A DNA stretch of 12,500 nucleotides from Chrysomallon squamiferum (taxonomy: Eukaryota > Mollusca > Gastropoda > Neomphalida > Peltospiridae), in assembly GCA_012295275.1 (NCBI GenBank), contig CM022666.1, positions 1,120,001 to 1,132,500 of the forward strand, written 5' to 3'. The position numbers and the translations under genes were made by a program. The notes under the pieces were generated by a model. The model was not told the origin of the DNA. It did not search any database and worked only from the letters and a program-made list of their open reading frames with translations. Below are positions 1 through 7,495 of the stretch, piece by piece; the stretch's first letter is position 1; every line of letters starts with the position of its first letter.

Positions 1-36
1 TTTATAATAATAAAATAATAAAATTATAATTTATAA

Positions 37-48
37 TTATTGTTATTA

Positions 49-125
<77 letters not shown>
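37..125. repeat. (ATT)n microsatellite
   Basis: Near-perfect ATT/TTA trinucleotide repeat with two early G interruptions (TTG), running about 85 bases before it breaks down into TATATAAGG. Read on the minus strand it gives a poly-isoleucine frame, which is an artefact of the repeat. Confidence 0.97.
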
Positions 126-127
<2 letters not shown>

Positions 128-380
128 AGGGAATACAGAATATTTATTCACTTTTGATGGGGAGTACTCTTTGATGTCACTATTTGCCATCATAAAAACA
201 TTAAGTTCATGACTGCCCATAAATTGTGATCCACAAGCTAATTTAGCTTTTTCTGCCAATGATTCATTCTAACTGGAGAGACACTGTCATTCCACACACA
301 GAAATATCTAATCATTCTTTACTTTTTTGTTGTTGTTTGTTTACAGTAATATTTTAAAAAGTCTTATGTAGGTGATGACT

Positions 381-700
381 AATTTTTCATCTTTGAATTC
401 TTGTTTGTTTTACTTATAAAAAATATAATTATATATTTTTTGTTTCAATTTTTCATCTTTGAATTTTTTGTTTTACTTATAAAAAAGATAATTATATATA
501 TTTTATTCTTAATTTTTCATCTTCGAATTCTAGTTTGTTTTATTTATATATTCTTTATCTTAAACTTTTCATCTTTGAACCTTAATTCTATTTTATATAT
601 TTTATTTTATCATTGAATTCTGGTTTGTTTTATACATTCTTTATCTTAAAATATTCATCTTTTAATTACAGTATTTTATACATGAATTTTTTTTATTTAT
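381..700. repeat. Degenerate A/T-rich tandem array, about six units
   Basis: Units begin with variants of AATTTTTCATCTTTGAATTC followed by TGTTTGTTTTA and an AT-rich tail. Unit starts are near 381, 447, 511, 562, 605 and 648, so the period shrinks from about 65 to about 45 bases through internal deletions. The last unit is very diverged. It is an old minisatellite with no sign of coding function; the Phe/Ile-rich frame over it at 401-616 reflects composition only. Confidence 0.8.
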
Positions 701-1078
701 ATTTATGCATTCAACAAGTCAATGCTTTCTGTTAGAATTCATGTAACTTTAGACTGTTTCACTTGAAAAAAGTTTATATTGAGGCATTCAGTGTCTTAAT
801 GCTTTGACTAACAATTCATATTTCATCTCACAGGTAATGTTAATAATGACATCATTATTAATTCTGAGAGTTGGTCAGCTGGAGGTGGATGTATTTGTTA
901 GTATAAAACATTGATGTGACTGTGACATGCTAAGACACAATAAAATCTCATTAAAGTTGTGTTAATGTCGGCTGACTGAGAGATCCAGAGATTAATCACG
1001 ATATGATCATGACAGGACTAATGATTTTATTAATGTTGATTAATCTTCGTTGTTTGTCTAGGACAGTGTGAAAAATGC
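701..1078. other. Unique AT-rich stretch with homeodomain-type motifs
   Basis: No convincing ORF. The stretch holds a perfect palindrome at 840-861 and two GATTAATC palindromes (990-997 and 1038-1045), the core of paired/bicoid-type homeodomain sites, plus several further TTAAT/ATTAAT words between 835 and 1045. A regulatory role is inference only, because such words are common in AT-rich DNA. Confidence 0.3.
840..861. repeat. 22-bp perfect palindrome with 2-nt centre
   Basis: The left arm TTAATAATGA is the exact reverse complement of the right arm TCATTATTAA, separated by CA. The centre reads TGACATCA, one base away from a CRE/AP-1 type octamer. It could bind a dimeric factor or simply be a chance palindrome in AT-rich DNA. 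Confidence 0.6.
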
Positions 1079-1100
1079 TTTTTTTTTTTTTTTTTTTTTT
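1079..1100. repeat. Poly-T run, 22 bases
   Basis: Uninterrupted T homopolymer, one of many T runs of 15 bases or more in the first 9.8 kb. Confidence 0.95.
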
Positions 1101-1187
1101 AGATATTTAGTTCTCAGGATATTGTTTTATTTCCCATACTGGGAAAATCAATGTCACAATACTGGGTTATGAAAGACTAGGGTATAA

Positions 1188-1310
1188 GATTACTGTTTCT
1201 GGGAAGGTGCATATAAAAGATTACTTACTGCTAACTGGTAATTATAACCCATAGGTTTCTTTTTGGCAGTATAATTTTCAAATTGTTTACATAAACATGC
1301 AAACAGACAC
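1188..1310. repeat. Dispersed repeat, copy A
   Basis: Contains TCTGGGAAGGTGCATATAAA, then TTACTGCTAACT and TATAACCCATAGG. The same words occur in the same order and direction at about 10380-10490 (GGGAAGGTGCTTATGAAAG, TTACTGCTAATCT, TAACCCACAAAG). Identity looks near 70% by eye. The match may continue upstream to TATTTCCCATACTGGGA (about 1128). This is probably a remnant of an interspersed element; the family is not identified. Confidence 0.6.
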
Positions 1311-1322
1311 TGACACATATTT

Positions 1323-1346
1323 ATGTATGTATGTATGTATGTATGT
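1323..1346. repeat. (ATGT)6 microsatellite
   Basis: Six perfect tandem ATGT units (24 bases). Confidence 0.95.
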
Positions 1347-1487
1347 TCAGTATTCTTATGTTTATTTCATTATTTACTTTTAATCATGCAGTTAATAGTA
1401 AAATTGGATCAAGCAATTATAATTTCTGTGTCTTATCTGGATGGTTTTGGTGATATTTTTTGACTTTAGTTATTATTAATGTTTTCA

Positions 1488-1514
1488 TTTTTTTTTTTTT
1501 TTTTTTTTTTTTTT
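1488..1514. repeat. Poly-T run, 27 bases
   Basis: Uninterrupted T homopolymer followed by an A-rich stretch (TTATTAAAAACAATAAAAAAA). Confidence 0.95.
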
Positions 1515-1658
1515 ATTTATTAAAAACAATAAAAAAATAAATTCTTTAATTCATTCCACCATCATTAAGAACATACTTCTACTCCCATTTCTGCTTCCAC
1601 TTGTTCCTCTTTTTTTTCCCCTCCCACCAACCCACTTTTATCTTCTTTTTTTTCACAG

Positions 1659-1956
1659 TTCTTCTTTTCACATCATTGAATTTTGCCTTCATTTTGTGTC
1701 CAAAAAAGGTCTATTACAGCATACTTCTGAGTCTCATGAAAACCATATTGATTATGCCGAGGAAAATAAAAGACAGTATGTAGTCCAGCTTCTTTATTCT
1801 CAAATGGGTGGAAATTATAAGAGACCTGATCTAATAGCAATTGTACGAAGAGAAAGGAAGAATCTTTTTCTTCTAAAAGCAGATTTGTTCTGGACTAGGA
1901 AGATCGTCGAAACCAGCAATTTTTGTATTGATTCTTCACAACATTTCGCTTCTTAG
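1659..1956 (+). CDS. Possible exon or coding fragment, product unknown
   Basis: A frame free of stops runs from 1480 to the TAG at 1954-1956. The upstream part is low-complexity T/C. From about 1672 the DNA is ordinary in composition and encodes roughly 95 residues, beginning IIEFCLHFVSKKGLLQHTSE and including the charged stretch NYKRPDLIAIVRRERKN. A plausible 3' splice site (TTCTTTTTTTTCACAG) ends at 1658, and a second AG ends at 1719 (GTCTATTACAG). There is no in-frame ATG near the start, so if real this is an internal-to-terminal exon or a gene remnant. No domain is recognised. No polyadenylation signal follows; a T/C desert follows instead. A chance open frame in pyrimidine-rich DNA remains quite possible. 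Confidence 0.22.
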
Positions 1957-2210
1957 TGGATTTTTTTTCGACCAGTTTTTTTTTTTTATTTTTCATCCTT
2001 TTTTTTCGTTTTTTTTTTCATTTTCTTATTATTTTCTTTTTTTTTCTTTCTTTTTCTTTCTTCTTTCTTCTTTCTTTTTCTCTTTTTTTTTAATTCTCTT
2101 TTTTTATATATATTTTTTTTTAATGGTTTTCTCCACTTTCCCCCCCTATCATGGCTTTCCTTCTTTCCTTTTTCTTTGAGTTTTTTTTTTTTTTTTTTTC
2201 CTTCTCACTG
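1957..2210. repeat. Long polypyrimidine (T/C) region
   Basis: About 250 bases of almost pure T and C on this strand. It contains an uninterrupted 60-base pyrimidine stretch at 2032-2091 made of TTTC/TTCTTTC motifs, a C6 run near 2142-2147, and an 18-base T run at 2181-2198. The tract could form triplex (H-DNA), by general knowledge of such tracts. The Phe/Ser-rich frame here is compositional. Confidence 0.85.
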
Positions 2211-2460
2211 TTTGTAAAGATCTAACTGAGAGACGGTAAAACATATAAAATCAATTGTCTGGTAATTTCCATCAATCACTTTTTTCTCTTTCTTTCAAAG
2301 CCTGAGTGAAGGTAGCTGAGTGATGTCTGGCTGGTGTCTGCTGGACATTGGTCACCCACTGTGTCCTTTCTGATTACTGGCAGTTAGTTATTGACATGTG
2401 CTGTTATTTCCATCAACTCTGGTACAGCCTGGAATTAGAAATGTCTGCTGGAATTGATGT
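2211..2460. other. Unique, less AT-rich stretch between T-rich arrays
   Basis: About 250 bases of normal complexity between two pyrimidine deserts. It contains two similar words, AATTTCCATCAATCA near 2265 and TATTTCCATCAACTC near 2406. No frame over 40 codons stands out on either strand. It may be unique intronic sequence or a small conserved element; nothing more can be said. Confidence 0.4.
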
Positions 2461-2745
2461 TTTCTTTTCTTATTTTTTTTTTTTTTTTCTAATATTTTTT
2501 TTTTTTTATTAATTTTTTTTTTTTTTTTATTAATGTTTTTTTTTTTTTTTTATTTTCTTTTAAAAAATGAATTGAAAATGTTTTAATTTTTTTTTTTTTT
2601 TTATTATTTTTTTGGGTAATTTTTTTTAGGCTGTTTTTTTTTTTTTTTTTTTTAAACTTGTTTAAAAAATGAATTTAAAAGAGTTTTAATTTGTTTTTAA
2701 TTTTTTTTTTTTTTTAATTTTTATTATTTTTTAATTAAATATACA
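2461..2745. repeat. Array of poly-T runs with short spacers
   Basis: At least eight T runs of about 10-20 bases separated by short spacers such as ATTAA. One spacer word, TTTAAAAAATGAATT followed by AAAA and GTTTTAATTT, recurs near 2560 and 2663. This suggests that a unit of about 100 bases containing the T runs was duplicated in tandem. Confidence 0.85.
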
Positions 2746-2837
2746 TTGTTTGGGACTGCAGTCAAGGTAATTGGCTTGATGTGTAAGCTAGCATAAGTAT
2801 CTCATCCTTAAGCAGAAGATTCAGCATCGTTTCATCT

Positions 2838-3258
2838 GGGGTTGAGTTCTGTCAAGACAGCATTAGGGTTAATACACAGAAGTCCAGTTGTCAATGAGCA
2901 TCACAGTAATTAGCTCTTAGTGCAAATCCAGTAACAGAAACCCATCATAATCACTCCATGACTCAGGCCAGAAGGTTTAAACTGTTGCTCCATGTGGAGG
3001 TTTAGGTGTTAGGATTAATACAGAGAGTTTAGTGTAGACAAGATTAGGTGGGGTTTAGCTCATTCCAACACCTGTCACTCAAGACTGATGACTTAACCCT
3101 TGTTCATCTCAGATGGTTTAGCTGTTTCTACATCAGGCAGTTTGATGTTTTGTTAGAGTTAGTACAGAGATGTTTTAGTCAGAGACAAGATTTAGAAGAT
3201 TTAGCTCAACCTAATATCTGTCAGTCTTTACCTATGACTGAACTAATAGTTCAGTTTT
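2838..3258. repeat. Tandem repeat, about 145 bp, three diverged copies
   Basis: Shared anchors are TTAGGGTTAATACACAGA (2863), TTAGGATTAATACAGAGA (3009) and TTAGAGTTAGTACAGAGA (3152), spaced 146 and 143 bases apart. The two right-hand copies also share ACAAGATT...GATTTAGCTCA (GGTTTAGCTCA in one) and CTGTCA...GACT. The 70-codon frame at 3048-3260 runs through the repeat and shows no other coding sign. Confidence 0.75.
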
Positions 3259-3259
3259 A

Positions 3260-4028
3260 ATCTATAGATGCAGGTAGCACATATCAGTATCACTGAAACA
3301 AAGAGAATCCATCTGCAACCACATGAAGTGATCTTCTAGGTGTATTTTCAGAGAACATCCATTAGCTGGTATGGAAAACAGCCCTGGATTAGAAACTTCA
3401 CCAAAATATCTTTCCATTTACTAATCACTGATAAGCACTCTGCTTAGATCTGGGCTCAATCTGTATCAGGATTTAATCCTAATTCTCTGCAGCTTTGAGC
3501 TTCATGGATTAATCATTGCCAGATACACAGTTAAATTTAATATGTTAAAACATTCAGGATGTTAGTCTTGTATCTTACCATTACGTTTAGTGGGTAGACT
3601 TTACTACTTTAAGTGACTGGGTTTAACAATGTATAGTCAGATTTTTGTCAAACTAAAGCTTTGTTTTATGTAAAGAGATTCTGTATAATACTTATATGGG
3701 GATGATGGAACAGAAGATAGAATAGAACAGTCTGTTTATCATCACTTTTTTGTTTTTATTTTTATAATTTTTTGACTTTGTACAGTGTAATGATAATGTG
3801 TTAGATAAAATGGAGATTATAGTTATGTTCTAGTCTATTTTGACAGATGTCATTATTATCAGATACACCTCTATATTTAGAATCTTAGATATTTCCCTTC
3901 ATTACATTCAGATATTTGAGTTTTATTTCATTTTAATGTGTAGAATGACATCAGATATAAATTTACATACTAAGATTTTGTTAAAAGATAAAAATGGGTT
4001 TGTGCATTTCTGATATTATTATTATTGA
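3260..4028. other. Unique AT-rich sequence, no gene seen
   Basis: Normal-complexity DNA without a supportable exon or repeat. One GATTAATC palindrome lies at 3507-3514. CpG is nearly absent, in contrast with the islands at 9240 and 11960. Confidence 0.5.
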
Positions 4029-4100
4029 CATTCATTCATTCATTCTTTTTTCTTTTCCTTTTTTTTCTTTTCTTTTCTTTCTTTCTTTCTTTCTTTCTTC
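4029..4100. repeat. (ATTC)n followed by a TTTC-rich pyrimidine tract
   Basis: Four ATTC-type units lead into a 58-base pure T/C stretch (4043-4100) ending in perfect TTTC repeats and CTTCAG. It would act as a strong polypyrimidine tract if the AG at 4101-4102 is a splice acceptor. Confidence 0.9.
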
Positions 4101-4102
4101 AG

Positions 4103-4244
4103 ATATGATTATATCCAAAGTTTGAAATCCAAATGGAATAAAGTTTGTTTACGAACCAAACTGCCAGTGCCTCTTCCAGCGTGTTCTAAGTTTTGTTCAA
4201 GTTTTTCACAAATAATGAAAACTGTAACAGGATTATGCAGTTGA
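4103..4244 (+). CDS. Possible terminal exon after a strong splice-acceptor-like tract
   Basis: Right after the pyrimidine tract and CTTCAG at 4102, an open frame of 46 codons runs from TAT at 4104 to TGA at 4242-4244; one base (A4103) would complete a split codon. The peptide begins YDYIQSLKSKWNKVCLRTKL and continues with PVPLPACSKF. Composition is balanced and the codons are not repeat-derived. An AATAAA lies about 85 bases after the stop, near 4328. No domain is recognised, no donor site is seen and there is no upstream exon in the window. A 46-codon gap in stops could arise by chance. Confidence 0.22.
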
Positions 4245-4517
4245 TTGCACTGAAGGACAAACAGTTGAAATATAGTGGAATGCAATTATGTTTGCCCATA
4301 GACCTTTAATAAGACTGTCATTGAGTAAATAAATGTCAGTTTGATCAACAGTTAGAACGGCAAGGAATCTTGGGCAGAAAATGAATTTTAATATGAGAGA
4401 ATTTTACTGAATGACTTCCTACAAATGAATACAATTTTGAAGACTATTTTTATGAAGAGAAATTTTTTTTTTAAATATATATATATATAAAATAAAAGTA
4501 AATAAATAAATAAAATT

Positions 4518-4656
4518 ATGACAAAATAGAAAAATGTGACACAGACAACATCTCAAGATGTTGGTGAAAAAAAACTGAAAAATTTGCAAACAATGAAAAA
4601 AAAAATATAATAAAAATAAATAATAAATATGATGAAGATGATGATGATGATGGTAA
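4518..4656 (-). repeat. Duplicated 3' flank (copy 1), possible 3' UTR
   Basis: On the minus strand this lies directly downstream of the copy 1 stop codon. It matches 6245-6379: both have ATC-rich DNA after the stop, then A/T-rich tetranucleotides, then a hairpin word (CAACATCTCAAGATGTTG at 4546-4563 on the plus strand) beside AAAATGTGAC. The similarity outside the coding part supports duplication of a whole terminal exon with its 3' UTR, or of a repeat element carrying it. Confidence 0.65.
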
Positions 4657-4734
4657 TCAACCTAGAACTCTGTTAAATCCATCATGATTCAAGTAGTCAT
4701 CTTCATTTTCGTAGATCATGGAAAAAACCAAAGC
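4657..4734 (-). pseudogene. C-terminal coding segment, copy 1 (gene or relic), family unknown
   Basis: Read on the minus strand it encodes about 25 residues ending IYENEDDYLNHDGFNRVLG then TGA. It matches the segment at 6380-6484, which ends IYENDDEYLNQEGFKRVLG then TGA. Over 24 aligned codons there are ten base differences: eight at third, two at first and none at second positions. The replacements are mostly conservative (D/E, V/M, L/V). Relative to copy 2 there is one extra base just upstream, near GGCTTTGG, and in-frame stops lie a few codons further up. Either this copy is broken or its exon begins here. A branch-point-like CTAAC lies about 30 bases upstream on the minus strand. The acidic, aromatic tail is not one I can assign to a protein family. 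Coding origin is well supported; present function is not. Confidence 0.5.
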
Positions 4735-4999
4735 CTTTTGACATCAATTAAAAAATACATCAGTTAGCTTTTTTCCACAGAAACATAAAAGTAATATCGA
4801 TTGCAAGGGTAAAAATCTAAAAAATTTATATAAATTTTGTTTGTTTCACTGAAATGAGAGAAAGAAAAGAAAAGACTGCAAATACTGATCTGTTTTCTTT
4901 TTCTTTCTTTTAAAAAGAATTAAAAAAAAATTAAAAAATGTATAAAAAATAAATAAAAATTATTATTATTTTTTTAATAATGGTTATTTTATTTAGACT

Positions 5000-5152
5000 T
5001 CAGTTGTGGTAAAACCCATATACAAACACATAAAATTTTTCTCTCGATCGCAAATGTAATTTATCTTCTGGTAGTAAACTTCCAAAATGGTCTTTTATTT
5101 GATGTAAAAGATATTTCAAACTTATCTCTCTTACTCCATGAATGTCATAATT
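5000..5152 (-). CDS. Possible minus-strand coding fragment, product unknown
   Basis: About 50 codons of balanced composition, starting NYDIHGVREISLKYLLHQIK, passing through FGSLLPEDKLHLRSREKFY and ending FYHN then TGA. Upstream on this strand the frame enters a 27-base poly-A (Lys) run, so the true 5' end is unknown. An AATAAA polyadenylation-type signal (minus strand, 4993-4988) begins seven bases after the stop, close for a normal 3' UTR. The fragment lies between the two duplicated C-terminal segments on the same strand, but its sequence does not resemble them. It could be a gene or transposon relic, or a chance frame. Confidence 0.27.
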   Translation of the reverse strand, partial: NYDIHGVREISLKYLLHQIKDHFGSLLPEDKLHLRSREKFYVFVYGFYHN

Positions 5153-5177
5153 TTTTTTTTTTTTTTTTTTTTTTTTT
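5151..5177. repeat. Poly-T run, 27 bases
   Basis: Uninterrupted T homopolymer; on the minus strand it gives the lysine run preceding the fragment at 5000-5152. Confidence 0.95.
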
Positions 5178-5389
5178 GTGCTAATACAAGGCATTTGAGT
5201 ACTGGGATTTTTTTTATAGAAAACAGTTTTAAGCTGAAAATTTATAAATTATTTTCTTTCAACATAGCATGTTTGACAGTAACGATTATTATTATGATGA
5301 TTGCGTTAATGACAGTCAAGTCATTATGATGATGATGATAATATTTCTGAGTTAATTTAAATTCATGTTTTTGGAAATGTAGATGCAAA

Positions 5390-5397
5390 ACACACAC

Positions 5398-5431
<34 letters not shown>
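5390..5431. repeat. (AC)n microsatellite
   Basis: About 42 bases of AC dinucleotide with one early interruption (ACAAC). Confidence 0.96.
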
Positions 5432-5439
<8 letters not shown>

Positions 5440-6049
5440 GACATACTTACATTTCTATATACCTTTTATTAAAAAAAAATTTGGTCTTGAACTATAATTA
5501 AGACACCTTAGGCTTTACAAGTGATAATTATTAATATTTAAAAATTGTTTGAAAATATTAAAAAGTAGCAATGGATTTTCTATTACTATTCTATCATGTT
5601 TCAGTTTAGTAAATTTCTTATTTAAGAAACATAAGATTCTGTTAAAAGATGGGTTCATTAGTCTCTGATATAAAAATATTCTTAGTTTCAGAACTAATAA
5701 TAATTGTTGATTTTTAATTTTTTTTCTTTTTTTTTTAAATGTTAAACCAATATAATTTGTTTTTTCTTCACATTTAACTGTTGACCTGATATTGCATGAT
5801 GGAGATGGAACACAATTTTATTGAATCTGGACATCAGTAACAGAACATATGACATCATGAAATGTCAATTACTCTGTATGTCTTGTTTTTAAAAGAAAAA
5901 CAAATAATAATAAAAATTAGGAAATAATGTATATATTATATATAATATTTATTTATTTCAAAATACTTTTTCACTTGTACATTTAATATTATTAATATAT
6001 ATATTATTTTTTAATGTTTATTTTTTTCTCTCTGTCTCTCAACCTTTTA
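5432..6049. other. Unique AT-rich sequence, no gene seen
   Basis: No ORF, splice-flanked exon or repeat stands out. The right end (from about 5935) becomes TA-rich (TATATTATATATAATATT) and then pyrimidine-rich. Confidence 0.5.
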
Positions 6050-6073
6050 TTTTTTTTTTTTTTTTTTTTTTTT
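6050..6073. repeat. Poly-T run, 24 bases (poly-A on minus strand)
   Basis: Lies about 305 bases downstream of the copy 2 stop codon when read on the minus strand. An AATAAG word (plus-strand CTTATT, 6098-6103) lies about 25 bases before it, roughly where a polyadenylation signal would be. It may be an inserted poly(A) tail or an unrelated homopolymer. Confidence 0.9.
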
Positions 6074-6244
6074 CTTTAGTGACTCAACATCAAATTCTTA
6101 TTTGTCAACATTAATCCATAGCTTTTCCTTGTCATTTTGACGTATTGATTTTTACAAATTAACATGCTCCACCACCTTTTAGACTATTTATGTAATAAAA
6201 TAAGAAAGAATCAAAAAGCCCAAAAAAGAAACAAAAAAAGTAAC

Positions 6245-6379
6245 AAAGTAGCAAAATGTGACGACATAGACAGCATTTTAAGATGCTGGTGAAAAAAGTT
6301 GAAAGATTTAGAAAGAACGAAACATAATAATAAATAAATAAATAAATAAATAATATGATGATGATGATGATGACGATAA
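6245..6379 (-). repeat. Duplicated 3' flank (copy 2), possible 3' UTR
   Basis: Homologous to 4518-4656. On the minus strand the stop codon is followed by (ATC)n, then (TTTA)n-type repeats, then the hairpin word (plus-strand CAGCATTTTAAGATGCTG, 6271-6288) and AAAATGTGAC. The simple repeats have expanded differently in the two copies (six AAAT-type units here). Confidence 0.65.
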
Positions 6380-6484
6380 TCAACCTAGAACTCTCTTAAA
6401 TCCTTCTTGATTCAAGTATTCGTCATCATTTTCATAGATCACGGAGAAAAGCAAGCCTTCTGACATCAATTTATTCTCAGAGTA
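6380..6484 (-). CDS. C-terminal coding segment, copy 2 (terminal exon?), family unknown
   Basis: On the minus strand the frame is open for 34 codons: YSENKLMSEGLLFSV, then IYENDDEYLNQEGFKRVLG and TGA. A splice-acceptor-like TTATCATTAGTTTTAG lies immediately before the first codon, so this could be an intact terminal exon. There is an internal ATG (7th codon). Similarity to copy 1 covers the last 24 codons plus the 3' flank and stops a few codons upstream, where both still share ATTGATGTCA. Substitutions between the copies concentrate at third codon positions, the mark of protein-level constraint. The tail is rich in Asp/Glu and Tyr. I do not recognise the family. Upstream exons, if any, lie at higher coordinates and were not found here. 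The alternative is the 3' end of a transposable-element ORF. Confidence 0.5.
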   Translation of the reverse strand, partial: YSENKLMSEGLLFSVIYENDDEYLNQEGFKRVLG

Positions 6485-6690
6485 CTAAAACTAATGATAA
6501 AACTGATGATATCCTGATGCATGCTGGATAAAGCACTTCACTTGAAGCTGAGTATGCTTATTCTGGAATCTAACAGTTAAGTTAGAGATCTCCGTTCAGA
6601 TTATGAATTATTTACATTGCAGAGACAGGCCAAAATAAAACAAATAATTCTATAATATTAGTGGATGGGGTGTAGTATAGTGGCTAAAGT

Positions 6691-7260
6691 AGAATCAGTT
6701 GTCTACAGACTAGACTATCTGTTTTATGTGTAAAGTAAAGAATCAGTTCTCTTCAGACTAGACTACCTATTTTATGTGTAAAGTGTTTGTAGAATCAGTT
6801 CTCTTCAGACTAGACTACCTATTTTATGTGTAAAGTGTAGAATCAGTTCTCTTCAGACTAGACTATCTGTTTTATGTATAAAGTTTAGAATCAGTTCTCT
6901 TCAGACTAGACTACCTATTTTATGTGTAAAGTGTAGAATCAATTCTCTTCAGACTAGACTCTCTGTTTTATGTGTAAAGTGTAGAATCAGTTCTCTTCAG
7001 ACTAGACTACCTGTTTTATGTATAAAGTGTAGAATCAGTTCTCTTCAGACTAGACTATCTGTTTTATGTGTAAAGTGTAGAATCAGTTCTCTTCAGACTA
7101 GACTACCTGTTTTATGTATAAAGTGTAGAATCAATTCTCTTCAGACTAGACTCTGTTTTATGTGTAAAGTGTAGAATCAGTTCTCTTCAGACTAGACTAT
7201 CTGTTTTATGTATAAAGTGTAGAATCAGTTCTCTTCAGACTAGCTATCTGTTTTATGTAG
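6691..7260. repeat. 48-bp minisatellite, 12 units
   Basis: Units start with AGAATCAGTTCTCTTCAG and end near TTTTATGTGTAAAGTGT. Starts are 6691, 6739, 6791, 6839, 6887, 6935, 6983, 7031, 7079, 7127, 7173 and 7221. Nine units are exactly 48 bp; unit 2 is 52, unit 10 is 46, and unit 12 is partial. Variable sites (CTATCT/CTACCT, GTGTAAAG/GTATAAAG, ATCAGTT/ATCAATT) are shuffled between units, as after unequal exchange. Units 6 and 10 share ATCAATT, hinting at a four-unit duplication. One plus-strand frame lacks stops within the unit (16 codons) and stays open over 6782-7171, but it has no ATG until its final codons. Confidence 0.95.
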
Positions 7261-7261
7261 G

Positions 7262-7330
7262 TATGGACTTTTTCCCATCCTAACTGGTGCTCCTGAACTA
7301 TTACATGAATAGCAATAGTATAAAATATAC
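7262..7330. repeat. Possible third member of the dispersed repeat
   Basis: CTTTTTCCCATCC..CTGGTGCTCCTG resembles TATTTCCCATTCCAGTCATTGCTCCTCTACAGG at about 10337-10370, which adjoins copy B. The match is short and gapped, so membership is tentative. Confidence 0.3.
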
Positions 7331-7495
7331 TGCCTAAAGAAAGATATACAAAGAAAACAAATATTATCAGTAATAAATTTCAATATTAAAAGTAATAATT
7401 TCAGCATCCTTCTCCTTCATTACTGATTCATTTGTTTATTCCTTCTCAGTTTCAGTTTTTCTTCCCATTCCTTGTTTTTGACTGCTAGACTTTTA

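Noticed and set aside
2-259. 85-codon minus-strand frame with a poly-isoleucine run
   Set aside because: Produced by the (ATT)n microsatellite; the non-repeat part is short and shows no other coding sign.
401-616. Phe/Ile-rich plus-strand frame
   Set aside because: Lies inside a degenerate A/T tandem array; composition explains it.
1928-2179. Phe/Ser-rich plus-strand frame
   Set aside because: Pure T/C DNA cannot contain stops in this direction, so openness means nothing.
3048-3260. 70-codon plus-strand frame
   Set aside because: Crosses the 145-bp tandem repeat without keeping unit phase, and has no splice or start context.
5242-5436. Minus-strand frame with a Cys/Val run
   Set aside because: The run is the (AC)n microsatellite and the rest is ATG/ATT-type repeat.
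6159-6383. 74-codon minus-strand frame over the copy 2 3' flank
   Set aside because: It is in a different frame from the conserved tail, is Ile/Phe-rich from simple repeats, and its residues are not conserved in copy 1.
6691-7260. CRISPR array
   Set aside because: Units are contiguous with no unique spacers, and the context is eukaryotic; it is a minisatellite.
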